From the NCBI RefSeq assembly GCF_037975245.1, contig NC_092572.1, positions 4,351,001 to 4,415,000 of the forward strand: a stretch of DNA of 64,000 bases, in the 5' to 3' direction. This DNA is from Apostichopus japonicus. Its lineage: Eukaryota > Echinodermata > Holothuroidea > Aspidochirotida > Stichopodidae. Made by a program: the position numbers and the translations under genes. The notes below the pieces were generated by a model that saw only the letters and a program-made list of their open reading frames with translations, was not told the DNA's origin and did no database searches. This document shows, in pieces, positions 24,108 through 35,119 of the stretch (the first letter of the stretch is position 1; every line of letters begins with the position of its first letter).

Positions 24108-27100
24108 GACCGATTATTCCGTAATTTACATTGGGGCAGTCGGTTTCACTAAAACGACAAGAAAAAGCAGGAACAATAACACCTTATTAAAATTAGACCG
24201 TTAAATGTCTCACGCAGTGTATCAAATCTCCTCTCTGGTTTAGGTTGTTTGTCGAGTCCAATATAGCGTAGGTTGCAACTAAACTTACACACTAAGTGCA
24301 CACAGCTGAAGTACATTACGCCGAGCTCACTTTGTTATCATCATAATGACGTCACATGTCACTGTAGATCACGTGATCATCATATCGCTGTTCGCGAAAA
24401 GCCCAATTTTTGTTTAAAAAATCAACGAGTTTAGGAATTTTTTTTAAGCCTTTCCCAACATCGGATTGACTTGAATTTTCACATGTGTAATATGGAAACC
24501 AACTAGAATACTCTTGAATAAAATCGTATTTTTTCGTCGACGCTGAAAAATCACTATCGTTCATCTTTAAACCTCGCTGAAACCTCGATAATGCCAGCGC
24601 CCTCAAAAAAAAGTCTACGAGCGATATCGCCTTTAATTTCATTTTGACACACTCCCTTGGGTATCGGGCCACCTGAAGCTACCATACATTTAGGTAAAGC
24701 TAATTGTATGATGTAATCTATCAATGTGTGTATGTACTGATTAGGATGATTACTCGGAGTAATTTGCAACACCTGAGCCTAAGACAATTACATTCTTTTA
24801 ACCTGAATAAATAGTTCGATTCAATCATGAATACTTGTCGAAGGCATAATGAAATCTATGCGATGATGAATGAATGATGATGACCTAACGTGTGCGTGTG
24901 TATGCGTTTGTTTTGCTATCTGACCGAGGACTTGAACAAAAGAATTCCAGGTCCTCGGTTGTGATTTCTAAAGAATCACCACGTCCTCGGAAGAATTCTA
25001 TTGTATGGGGTATTGTTAAGGTTAGGGTACATGGATTTGAACAATGGAAAATGCAATGGGGTCCTCGGTCTGAATGTAATACAAACATGTGAGTGTGGGT
25101 GTGTGTGTGGGGGGGAGGAGGGTGGGGCGGAGGGAGGATGAGGAGATTTAGGCGGGGTGAAGAAATGGAGTTGGGGATGCTATAATATCGTAACAATATT
25201 TCTAATGCAAACCATTGCTACGGAAGATTCGCCGTCAATCGCCTGTGACATCCCTGCTTGTAACTACAACACACGAAACGGAAGATTTCATTCAATTTCA
25301 AATACAACAGGTATCTCTTTCACCACACCAACACATCCTGTGTTATCTGCACGTCATAGCTACTGTAATTACATTAAAATTTCTTGAAATTGTTCGGGCT
25401 CGTTTTGAGAGGAATTATTAACAATTTCACGATCACCATTTGTCTGTCTTTACCTGAGAGTCGAAGAGATTAAATAATTTGTTTTCATGAACTGAATTTT
25501 TCATACTTCCCTTTTTCATGCCACACATGTTCCACTTCGCGGGCTGATAACATTTAATATCACAAATATGTCAATCTTTAATATCCAGGTAAATATGTGG
25601 CAGGCAACAGTATAGACCGTGAAAATGAAGATTTTTTTTCATTATAATGTGTAGCAGTCAATTATCCAAGATAGAAGACAGTATCACCGTCACAAAAAGA
25701 TAGCAATGCGATGACGTCATGAATAGAAAATATAAATGAATATAGTTTTTCATATTTCCAAAGAGTAAGCCTGGAAACAAACTGAATGTTATTTGAAACC
25801 TTTCCATGTGTTGGTCGTGAACACCATATAGCCTATATTTACAAATAAGCAAACATGTTCTTGCAAATGTGTTAATTTGTAAAGAGAATTTAACAAGATT
25901 ATAATTCAGTAAAGTTACCATTATGAAGACCCTTTGCACTGGATGATATCACAGATAAACGAAGGAGTTAAAAATAGAAATATGTTATCATCAAACAGCG
26001 ACATTAATAGTTATCAACAAGGTACTAGCTGAGGTATTTGCAGTTAGCATTGGAAGATATTGTCATCGGTTTATCTATTTATAATTAGCCTACCGTTCAT
26101 TGTGTCACATTTGAATTGGAATCGCAGTTCACATTTAAATATTTTCAATAAATGTACCTACGTCTGTATTGGGCGGACACTTGGCCTAACGGACTTCCGC
26201 GCTACCCACCGCGTATAATCCACACAGAGATGCCTCCCCCCCCCCCCCCACCACACACACACACTAAACAATGAAGACAAACTTGTCTGCTTGTGTTTTA
26301 CTGCTAAGGAATTTTGAAATGAAAAGCGACCATCAAAGAGAAGTAGAGTGTTTGGAAAATATGATACCGTTATGTAACCTATTACATAATGATTCAATTT
26401 CTGACAGAAGCAATGAGAAGCAATGAGAAATACATTTCCATTGCCCAATTATTTTGATTCTATTACATGCAGAGGGTGCAAGGGAGGGTGGAGGGGAGGG
26501 TGGAGGATGTGGTCTAAACGTAAAACATTTTATGATGTTTTGCGGTTACATGGTGGATGGTCATTGAGAAAATGGTCATGGAAAATACGTCTACCCTGCC
26601 TCACCCCCATGCCCGGCCACCCCTTCTTTTCCCCTTCCCCCCCCCACCATAAACACGGGCGAAAACTGGCCATGGCAATGCACTTACATATAAAACGATT
26701 GTGTATTATCTAACTATGAACACGGAGAAGGTTAATACAGCGTTAGATATCCATACCTCCCACGTCCTAAAGGTCAAGATATAATAAGAGGGACAAATTA
26801 TAAGAACGCCTCGTTTTATTTCCATTTTCATAAGTAATTTCGCTTTTTTAAATTACTTTTTACTTTTATCGTTAATGCTTTCCAAAGAAATCAAGCAATG
26901 AAACATATAATGACGCCATCCGGCTCTGTATAGCTTAAGGCTGATCACTTATTTACAGACGATTTGTCGACAATTTGTGGTTATTTATCCGGCTCATTAC
27001 AGCTTCAGATAATAATGTCAAAGCCACTCTTTCCTTTTAAAGCAACTGATTTTTTTATTTCGAAGCATAATCATCATAAATATCCCGTTATATGGTCTTT

Positions 27101-28290
27101 AGCTCGAATATTTTACTTCAAATGTCTTGACAGGCCTAAACATGTGAAATTTTGCAAATCCCTCTTGACATATGATTAACAGGGGAAGGATAAATGGGGG
27201 GGGGGTAAGGAGGGGTGTGACCCAGAGTTCGTTGAAGCCGCCCCGTGTACGAGAGCCTTGAAACCAAGACAAATATTATCATGAAGATTGTTACTAAGTA
27301 CTTTTCAATTCTTTGTCAGGTTGAAATGGATTGGATACACCCCAACCACCTCCCCCCTCACCTTCCCACCCCCCACCCCCGACATACACATGCTGATTAA
27401 TAATAATATGAGGTTCGAGGCCGGTCTAGGTGAGAGCTTGTCGTTAGGTGCGTCTAGGTGTACGCTCAATCAATATATCGTAGATGAACTTAGTGAAATA
27501 TGCAAATAAGATATGAATAAACATTATTATGAAACTATATGACTTTATGCATTCTACCCATTTTACTAACATACAAAAGGTTTGTGGGCGACGACAAAAT
27601 GTTGAACATCGAAACCAACAAAATTCCTTTCAAATCCTAGTTTGAGTACTATACTTAAAAAGTTGATTTTACGAAAATGACAACCGAACATACATGGCTG
27701 CTTTAAGGTGAAAATTTCCAATATAGAGTAATCAAAAAAAGTTGCATTCCCCATCTTGGGTTTAACATTTAAATGAATATAATTATAAAAAGGCTGGAAT
27801 CTCTCAATAATTATATTTAGGTTATTTTGAACTTTGAAAGGAAGGTATAACATAACAAAAAAACTAGACATAATTTAAGGAAACGAGTGCGTGCAATTTT
27901 TATTATTATTATCATTATATGTACTTTCGTTTGTCAGTCAAAAAATGTATAAATATCGCTAAAGGGAATAGGAAATTTAATGTCAATTGCCTGAGTTTCT
28001 CAATAAATCATTTAAGTATGCCAAATTGCGCAAGTTCAAACTGAACTAGTGGCAAGACTGCAAGAAATTTAAAATGAAAATAAACTTCGCCTAGATGTAG
28101 CTTAAATTTTTACCGGAGTGAAATGGGGCAAAACATGTTTTCTAACTGAAACAGACCGGAATCAAAAAAGCAAAACTGATTACCACTATTACCTTGATGA
28201 AACTGAGGTTGGGTGAAACGTCCAACAAATTGCTAACGACAGCTTTAGAAACAAAAATATAATTGCTAAAAACAGATTAATTTTTACCTT
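24108..28290. other. No gene seen in about 4.2 kb
   Basis: AT-rich background. A CCGAGGAC/GTCCTCGG word occurs four times at about 24925-25067, including an 8-bp stem near 24926-24960. G, C and CA runs lie near 25105, 26235 and 27198. Minus-strand frames around 24350-24670 and 27566-27871 lack splice context. TGACGTCA occurs near 24351. No exon could be supported. Confidence 0.4.
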
Positions 28291-28340
28291 CACAAACACA
28301 AGGCCGAAGACTTGATCCAGTCACATATGACGTCATCAAT
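28290..28340 (-). repeat. Fragment of the GGAGACACAA/TGACGTCAT dispersed repeat
   Basis: The minus strand reads TGATGACGTCATATG...AAGTCTTCGGCCTTG...GTGAAGG, matching 41915-41975. It contains TGACGTCA at 28328-28335. Confidence 0.5.
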
Positions 28341-28540
28341 CTACGTGCGCTGCATACAATTATGGTTATTTGGCTCGAGCGAGATGAGTCAGTTTGTAAA
28401 TGTTGAATCTAACACATTGAACCACTTTGACAGGATCTTATCATTATATTGGTTTTTAAGTGTCGACATTGTTAACATTCTACTGTATACCTTGAAAGTA
28501 TGAAAAGCAAACCACATAGAAAGTGTAAGGGTTGAAATCC

Positions 28541-29166
28541 TATAGTGACACTGTGATATCACATGTTAACTAAACTGATAGCTCCTATAGTGACACTGTG
28601 ATATCACAGATAAACTAAACTGATAGCTCATATAGTGACACTGTGATATCACAGATTTACTAAACTGATAGCTCCTATAGTGACACTGTGATATCACAGA
28701 TTAACTAACCTGATAGCTCCTTTAGTGACACTGTGATATCACAGATAAACTAAACTGATAGCCCCTTTAGTGACACTGTGATATCACAGATTTACTAAAC
28801 TGATAGCTCCTATGGTGACACTGTGACATCACAGATAAACTAAACTGATAGCTCCTTTAGTGACACTGTGATATCATAGATAAACTAAACTGATAGCTCC
28901 TATAGTGACACTGTGATATCACAGATTAACTAAATTGATAGCTCCTATGGTGACACTGTGATATCACAAATTTACTAAACTGATAGCTCCTATAGTGACA
29001 CAGTGATATCACAGATTTGCTAAACTGGTAGCTCCTATAATGACACTGTGACATCACAGATTTACTAAACTGATAGCTCCTTAAGTGACACTGTGACATC
29101 ACAGATAAACTAAACTGATAGCTCCATTAGTGACACTGTGATATCACAGATTTACTTAACTGATAG
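28541..29166. repeat. 45-bp minisatellite, 14 copies, palindrome in each unit
   Basis: AGTGACA starts occur at exact 45-bp steps from 28545 to 29130. The unit reads roughly TATAGTGACACTGTGATATCACAG, (A/T)(A/T)TTACTAAACTGATAGCTCC-like. Most units contain the perfect 14-bp palindrome CTGTGATATCACAG with a central GATATC. No indels disturb the period over 626 bp, while substitutions cluster in the A/T part. There are no variable spacers, so it is not a CRISPR array. Confidence 0.95.
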
Positions 29167-30490
29167 AAACTGATACTAAACTGAAGTTATATCCTCTCCA
29201 AAACGGAACAATATTTTTTCCTATCTGTTTGGGTTAGGTTGTGCACCATACTAAAGATCCCTGTCACGTATTAAGCTGAAGAATATGCCCTCGGCTGTGT
29301 CTCCATTAAAAGGTTACCTATGTTGAAGGTGATTTTGAGTGTAAAACGTATTTATTTCGGGACTTTTCCCGTGTTTTTTTATATTATTTTTTCCTTTTTG
29401 TTTTGTTTATACTCCATGACTGGTAATAGAAGCTCTTCTTTATCAAGGCGACCTGCTTTTTCTTTTTCCAAAGTTATTCTCAGCACGCCTGCCTCTCTTT
29501 TTTTTACTGGATTAGTTCATTCATCTTTTCTTTTCACATCTCTGTTTTCTTCTCCTTCTTCGATGTCGTTTATTTCGAGATAAATTGTTTCCATTCTTTA
29601 TAAGCCCTGGGGGAAACCTCTTAGGTTGGTGATTTTTGGTCATTGTATATTCTTAACCTAAAAGGCGTTAGGAACAAAATACGTCTCCAAGGGAAATAAA
29701 CTCATCATGAATTTATCAGAGTACTTGGTTGTTGAATTTTAGATCGATATAACCGTAATGACAAATCCCGAGTCGACCTCTGCAGGTCCAAGAAAATTGA
29801 GTATGCCAAAATAACTTCGATGATATAACAGTGTCCATTAACCGTAAAATAATCCCTCGAGTCGTGCTACTGATTTGTAATGTGGGTGTGCAAGTGTGAC
29901 GTAATAGTGACGTATAATTCAATATTCTCCGGAGGTAAAATTGGGCCGGAAGAGGTAAAAAAATGAGTTATAGAGCGAGACGATGACAACAGCTTCTAGC
30001 ATTTGGTGATTATGGAGGGGGGGGGGGGGGCGGGGGAGGTTCGGTGTTACCGAAAATGAATTGCTTGAAAAAGGCTAAATTCACCATATAAACATTGACG
30101 TCCGCTTAATCTTATAATGAATAATTAGTCAGTAATTAATGTCATTTCTCTGCAGTTTTGCAACAAGTATTAGACATTCTGCTGTTTTTAACTCCGTACA
30201 AGAGAATATAATGATGACGTAAATAAACTAAAGCCTTATATTAAGAGTTATATAAATTAGGTACTAGATGGTCTCATCATCACATTATTTTGATGGACTA
30301 CATTAATACTTATTTAAGCATTTAAGTTGAGTGATATCAAACTGTTCGAGGTTTTGTCAACCTTAGTAAACACGTGTAGAAATTGTAGTCTCGTGTCCCC
30401 GTTTTCACATATGATTTGACTGTGACTGTCCGTTAAGTGCCATATAGAATAATAAAATTAGGTGTAAAAGTGTATAGGCACTTCTTTTCT
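29167..30490. other. No gene seen
   Basis: AT-rich with a G run near 30018. A T-rich open frame at 29320-29583 is compositionally driven and not supported as coding. Confidence 0.45.
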
Positions 30491-30492
30491 TT

Positions 30493-30527
30493 ATCTTTCC
30501 TTTTATTATAATTATTATTATTATTAT

Positions 30528-30562
<35 letters not shown>

Positions 30563-30578
30563 TTATCATTATTATTAG

Positions 30579-30633
<55 letters not shown>

Positions 30634-30792
30634 TTTTTATTTTTTTTTTATTTTTTTTTTTTATTATGATGATGATGATGATGCTGATAATGATGATGAT
30701 GATGTTGATGATGATGATAGTAGTATTAGTAGTAGTATTGTTATTGTTATTGTTGTTGTTATAATTATTATTATTATTATTGTTTTTGTTTT
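30493..30792. repeat. Compound (TTA)n / (GAT)n / (TTG)n microsatellite
   Basis: Roughly 300 bp of ATT/TTA triplets with T runs, then GATGATGATG, TAGTAG and TTGTTG blocks. Confidence 0.9.
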
Positions 30793-31179
30793 TGTAAAGA
30801 AAACTATTTATACTGGCAGAAACTAGTAAGGTTCATATTACTATCTGAATTTATGGACCACACTTGCTAATCATTTCAATTGACTAATCCCTCAAACTGC
30901 ACAGGAAACGCTCAATCCTTAAATATTGCGATTTTAGGGACGTAAAGTCCAGTATTGTGTAGTAATCTCCATATACAGTGAGAACTTTCTACACCATATA
31001 TAATTAAAATAAATAGTAAATAATTAAATAATTAAAATTTATACTATAGTTAACAACATCTAATCGGATAGAATATTCAGGGGGGGGGGGGGGTTAAATT
31101 ACTTGTTGCTACAGTAGGTACATACAGCCAACTAATAGCATAACATAGAACCCTTATTGGCAGTGTGAATATATACCGT
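30793..31179. other. No gene seen
   Basis: AT-rich spacer with a G run at about 31081-31093. Confidence 0.4.
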
Positions 31180-31374
31180 ATGATACTTTTTAAGCAAAAG
31201 TCACCCAGGAAAGAACCTGGGCACGAAAACCAAACTACCAAACGACTGATCCGCTCTCAGCCCCAGTCCCCTTGCATCGGGACTGTGACTGTGTGATCAT
31301 CGTCAGGTGTGCATCACCATTCCCGAAAAGAACAGATACTACACATGATCTTAGCCAAAAGGCCGAGAAGCGAT
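31180..31374 (-). mobile_element. U2 snRNA-headed SINE-like repeat, near-intact head
   Basis: On the minus strand from 31374 to 31328 the sequence matches the first 47 nt of animal U2 snRNA with one substitution. It includes the 5' stem I (ATCGCTTCTCGGCC...), GGCTAAGATCA, and the branch-point-pairing segment GTAGTA. Similarity then stops: stem IIa, the Sm site and the 3' half of U2 are absent. They are replaced by about 150 nt (GATGATCACACAGTCACAG, CGATGCAAGGGGACTGGGG, GATCAGTCG, CCCAGG...CCTGGG and AAAAAGTATCAT) that recur in four more copies at 34094-34800. SINEs with snRNA-derived heads (SINEU type) are known in other animals; this is the likeliest class. Confidence 0.7.
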
Positions 31375-31390
31375 ACCGTGTGATATACAA

Positions 31391-31562
31391 CTTATGTTAC
31401 ATGGATTACAACCAGTGTTACATGAATCTTCACCCCGTGTTACACGGATGTTTACCCATGCTATATGCAGATGTTTACCCCGTGTTACACGCATGTTTAC
31501 CTTATGTTATGCACATGTTCACCCAATGTTACATGGATTTACACCACGTGTTACAAGGATTG
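31391..31562. repeat. ~22-23-bp minisatellite, about eight copies
   Basis: Variants of GTGTTACACGGATGTTTACCCC recur head to tail with small length changes. The array starts 17 bp beyond the U2-like head. Open frames across it in several phases (Cys/Tyr/His-rich) are repeat artefacts. Confidence 0.75.
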
Positions 31563-32393
31563 GTTTGTTTTGCATGGAAGTGCACCTCCATCGTGTCGCG
31601 GCTGTAAGCTACACTTGGTTCTAAAATCATCACTGTATGTCCTAGTTCTGTGGTAAAGATAACTTCAAGTATGTCTGTCTGTCTGAGTTTCTCACTAATT
31701 CAAAGCAGAGAAAGGCCTACTGGTATTTGCTAATTGAATTTAACTGCTCATGGTGCACGTTCCAGTCTGTTTACAAGTGTGAATTTATAAATTATACTGC
31801 CGGTTCCTGTAGGCGATGTTATTCTAATAACTTTAATTTATTCTGAAAAGCGATTAATTTTTCTGGAAATTTTAGCATGTATATGCTAACATCAAACCGG
31901 GAAAGGTATTTTTACATAAGAAGAAATTATTGCATGTCATTTCTTATATTTAAGTTAATAAATCATTTTATTTTCCATCAGTTTCACTAAAATATCATTT
32001 TTTTGGGGGGGGGTGGGGTTGCATGAATATTTTCCCAACCGCAATAGCTTGCAGATGATGTAAACACTCGTTCTTGTATCGAGTTGTTTCTTATATGGTC
32101 TTGGGCATTCGTAAACGTGTGAAAGATTTTCCTTGAACGTATACAGTATTTTGTATATTTTCAGCTTGAAACTTGAAATTTGTATATAATGTTCGGACTT
32201 TGCCCGTTAGTCCCATTAGGCTTTGACTGATTACATCAATCTTGCTTATCGTCGGGTCTTTTGAGAAGAAGAGATTGCAGAAGATAAACTGAGGAGAAAC
32301 TATGCAGATGAGCCTAACATAGAGAATAGGCTATGCAAATTTGTGTCTATCTTACAATAATTTAACTTTCTGTTGTTTCTTTATTTCTTTTAG
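31563..32393. other. Probable intron of the membrane-protein gene
   Basis: No exon seen. It ends in a pyrimidine-rich tract (TTCTTTATTTCTTTTAG) that serves the exon at 32394. A G run lies near 32010. Confidence 0.5.
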
Positions 32394-32643
32394 CAGATGA
32401 CACTGTCTCCTCTGGCGGTTCAAACAAATTCGGACCACCCTTCAACATATTGATCTCCGTACAAAGTAACTCTTCCATTCTTTACATTATGCCTTCATTC
32501 ATGCTACTAACACTACTTGGGCTGATCGTTGCCGGGGTCCGAAGGTGGCTCGCAATTAAGAGGGCCCACTCACGTGATCAGCTGCTACCACCGGCCCGAG
32601 GTAAAGATGGCGAGTACTCCATGGATAACCCTCTAGCAATTGA
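32394..32643 (+). CDS. Penultimate coding exon of a single-pass membrane protein
   Basis: The acceptor is TTTCTTTTAGCAG, a tandem NAGNAG site, so the exon may start at 32394 or 32397 with a one-residue difference and no change of frame. The donor is GA|GTAAGT after 32643 (phase 2). The open frame encodes a polar stretch (DDTVSSGGSNKFGPPFN), an N-glycosylation sequon (NSS), a hydrophobic segment of about 21 residues (ILYIMPSFMLLTLLGLIVAGV) and a basic stop-transfer sequence (RRWLAIKRAHSR). It ends in YSMDNPLAIE. This is the expected juxtamembrane layout of a type I receptor or adhesion protein, with the outside part encoded upstream. I do not recognise the family. The next exon at 34876 fits in phase. 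Upstream exons were not found. Confidence 0.6.
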
Positions 32644-33374
32644 GTAAGTTAACAACGTCACTCCACTTTCATGGCCAGGAGTTTATATATAAAAGTTGTC
32701 TAAGTCCACCACATGGTTTGTTAATTGCGTCTATCTTTGCCAACTCAGAAGAGTGACCACAAGAGAACCATGTACAAATACAAGTTAACTTTTAGACAGA
32801 AAAGTGTGAATACCAAGAACCATTATGTGTTCAATTTTGGGGAAATATAGAAACATGATTTATCACGATTATTTCCATAAACACATGGATTTATCTTTCT
32901 CTCTATTTTTCCCCTGTTCTTTTTCTTCTTTTTTCTCTATTTATTGCAAAGATGTATAATTTTAGCCATCTTTGAGCTGTACACGTCATTCGGCTTCTAA
33001 CCAATGACTAGAATAACGTCATGTCTTACAGTACAATAACTCACTGTCATCGTAACCATAAGCTGCTTTATTGGGTTTGAGACTTGATTCGGCAACTTAA
33101 GTCATTATCAGTGATCCTCGATTTAAGATAAAAGACATATATAATCCCTCTGATATGTACTCACGGTAATGAAGGTAATTCGCAGATTATTAACTGTGAT
33201 ATTTTTAGCAATTGATGGGAAAAACATTGATAAAAAAAAATGTATTGATAATAGTAGCAATATATCGCAATATGTTGAATTTTTTAACCATTATCAGTAT
33301 CACAATCTGTGACAACCGTGTGGGTGAGAAGATTGCCATAAAGGGATTTTCATTAGATATTTTGATCGTTCACA

Positions 33375-33480
33375 TTTTGTATGTGTGTATGTATGTATAT
33401 TAGATCCTCCTGCAAGCAGGAACTCACGAAGAAGCCTCATTGGCTTATCAAGCCGCAAACTGACCGAAGTCAGTCTCTTA
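33375..33480 (-). repeat. Possible retroelement 3' end with (TACA)n tail
   Basis: The minus strand reads GCTTGATAAGCCAATGAGGC, a TCCTGCTTGCAGGA palindrome, then GATCTAATATACATACATAC. A hairpin followed by a short simple-repeat tail resembles the 3' end of a non-LTR element or SINE. Only one copy is in the window, so this is weak. Confidence 0.25.
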
Positions 33481-33696
33481 CATTCATATTTAACGTCCAA
33501 GATTATGAATTGTCAATTGTCACTGAATTTATCATAAAAACGTATTCTTTTTGGACTGACGTATAATAACGTAGGTTTAATCTAGTTTCTGCACTTCCTG
33601 TTGATTGGAATTATTTTCAAGAATGATTGATGGATGCCCATTTTTGTGTGTGTAATTGAGCTACATAGAAACTACGAGTGTCATGCTGTACATATA

Positions 33697-33990
33697 AAGG
33701 AGACACAAATCCAATAATCATATTGGGTGTAGTTGAGAGGGATCTTTGTGAAAAACCAACTCCCCAAAAACAGCTAAGAAATATCTTGATCCGTTTCGGA
33801 GATAACGTAGTTTAAATGCCGTGTCTGAGGAGGGAGCTGCCATTTTGCTAGATCATGTAAACAACTTCAAAACCCATATCCGTTACAGAAAATAAACGTT
33901 GCAATGAATAAAGGTAAATTTCTGAAGCACACGATATCAATGATGTCACACTTTGACTCGTGAGCCTTGTGCGGGAAGGAATATTATATC
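33697..33990 (+). repeat. Dispersed ~300-bp repeat (GGAGACACAA family)
   Basis: Order matches 41565-41975: AAGGAGACACAA, a CCCCA-ACAG segment, GGAGCTGCCAT, GTTACAGAAAATAAA, a TGATGTCA word (TGACGTCA in the other copy) and a late GTGAG/GAAGG segment. Divergence is moderate and no termini are clear. Confidence 0.5.
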
Positions 33991-34093
33991 TCCCAAACTT
34001 GGAATGATCATATTTTACTTATTTGCTATTTTGGGGTAAGTTGTTCATGACAGTTGTCTTTGACACACACACAAAGAAAAACAGTTTTGATGA

Positions 34094-34800
34094 TACCTTT
34101 TAGGAAAGTTACCCAATATAGAACCAGTGTACGAAAGCCAAACTAGTTAACTGATCCACTCTTAACCCCAGTCCCCTTGCATCGAGACAGTGACTGTGTG
34201 ATCATCGTCAAATGTGTGTCACGAGTTCCTTAGAACGGGAATAGATACCAGACATAATCTTAGCCAAATGATGATGGTACTTTTTAAGAAAAGTCACCCA
34301 GGGTAAAACTTGGGCACGAAAAACCAAAACACGAACCGACTGATCCGCTCTCAACCCCAGACTCCGTGCATCGAGACTGTGATTGTGTGATCATTATCAA
34401 GTGTGTATCACGACTCAACTAGAAGGGGGACACAATGCTACAAATGAGCTACTTTTTGAGAACAGTCATCCAGGAAAGACCCTGGGCATGAAAAACCAAA
34501 CAACCGAACCGACTGATCCGCCCTCAACCCCAGTCCCCTTGCATCGAGACTGTGACTGTGTGATCATCGTCAAGTGTGTATCACGACTCCCCTATAGAAG
34601 GGGAACACAATGCTACAAATTAGTTTCTTTTTGAGAAAAGTCACTCAGGAAAGAATCTGGGCATGAAAAACCAACCAACCGAACGACTGGTACACTCTCA
34701 ACCCCAGTGCCCTTGCATCGAGACCGTGACTGTGTGGTCGTCGTCCCCTATAGGGGGAACATTGTGCTACACATGGTCTTATAGCCAACAGGCCGGTGGT
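34094..34800 (-). mobile_element. Tandem array of four U2-headed SINE-like units
   Basis: Four minus-strand units lie end to end, about 34094-34267, 34268-34431, 34432-34617 and 34618-34800. Each shares the CGATGCAAGGGGACTGGGG-like body, a GATCAGTCG-like segment and a CCCAGG...CCTGGG end with 31180-31374. The head in the first unit is TTTGGCTAAGATTATGT; in the last it is GGCCTGTTGGCTATAAGACC followed by ATGTGTAGCA. These are decayed versions of the U2 5' end; the middle heads are barely recognisable. The array lies inside the intron of the plus-strand membrane-protein gene and is antisense to it. Confidence 0.6.
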
Positions 34801-34875
34801 TGGTTTATTTTGTCTCCTTTAATGTTGCTTACACGATTACTTACATTTCTCACTCTATTTTTCCCTCTTCATCAG

Positions 34876-35119
34876 CATTGACGCACCTTCCACCAGTAAG
34901 GGATTACCAGGCACTTCGTCGGATAACTCCGGCAGTCCTGAAAATGACGGAGGTCTCTTCACCGTCAGTAAGAGTGGCGGATCTCCCCCCTTTAACACAT
35001 TTCCACACCGATCGAGACGAATGACGCAGGACCGTAGTTCCTCGTTCGATAGCAGTCGCCAATGTTGTTGTTCGTGGTGTCTAATTCAAAACAACGACGT
35101 CCAAACGACACGTCTCTGA
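34876..35119 (+). CDS. Last coding exon: cytoplasmic tail of the membrane protein
   Basis: Starts after a pyrimidine tract and CATCAG acceptor at 34874-34875. The first base completes the split codon GA|C from the preceding exon, and the frame stays open for 81 residues to TGA at 35117-35119. The tail is hydrophilic and rich in Ser, Gly and Asp (TSSDNSGSPENDGG, RSSSFDSSRQ), then has a Cys cluster (CCCSWC) that could be palmitoylated. It ends in TTRL, which fits a class I PDZ ligand (S/T-x-hydrophobic). Another frame over the same bases is also open for about 50 codons, but the phase of the upstream exon selects this one. An AATAAA at 36371-36376 is one possible polyadenylation signal. Confidence 0.55.

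Larger units (their letters stand above)
32644..34875 (+). other. Intron of the membrane-protein gene
   Basis: Bounded by GTAAGT and by TATTTTTCCCTCTTCATCAG. It holds a dispersed repeat (33697-33990), a TACA-tailed repeat scrap near 33375-33480 and the U2-related array (34094-34800). No other exon was recognised. Confidence 0.55.

Noticed and set aside
24352-24672. Minus-strand open frame of 106 codons as a gene
   Set aside because: No splice sites, no recognisable motif, and composition like the surrounding AT-rich DNA.
28541-29166. A CRISPR array
   Set aside because: The 45-bp units are contiguous with no unique spacers, and the window is clearly eukaryotic.
31328-31374. A functional U2 snRNA gene
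   Set aside because: Only the first 47 nt match; stem IIa, the Sm site and the 3' half are missing and the following sequence is a repeat body.
31272-31656. Cys/His/Tyr-rich open frames in three phases
   Set aside because: They read through the U2-like SINE body and the 22-23-bp minisatellite; periodic DNA keeps several frames open.
34800-35024. A second open frame over the last membrane-protein exon
   Set aside because: The phase fixed by the upstream exon (GA|C) selects the other frame, which runs to a stop with a sensible cytoplasmic tail.
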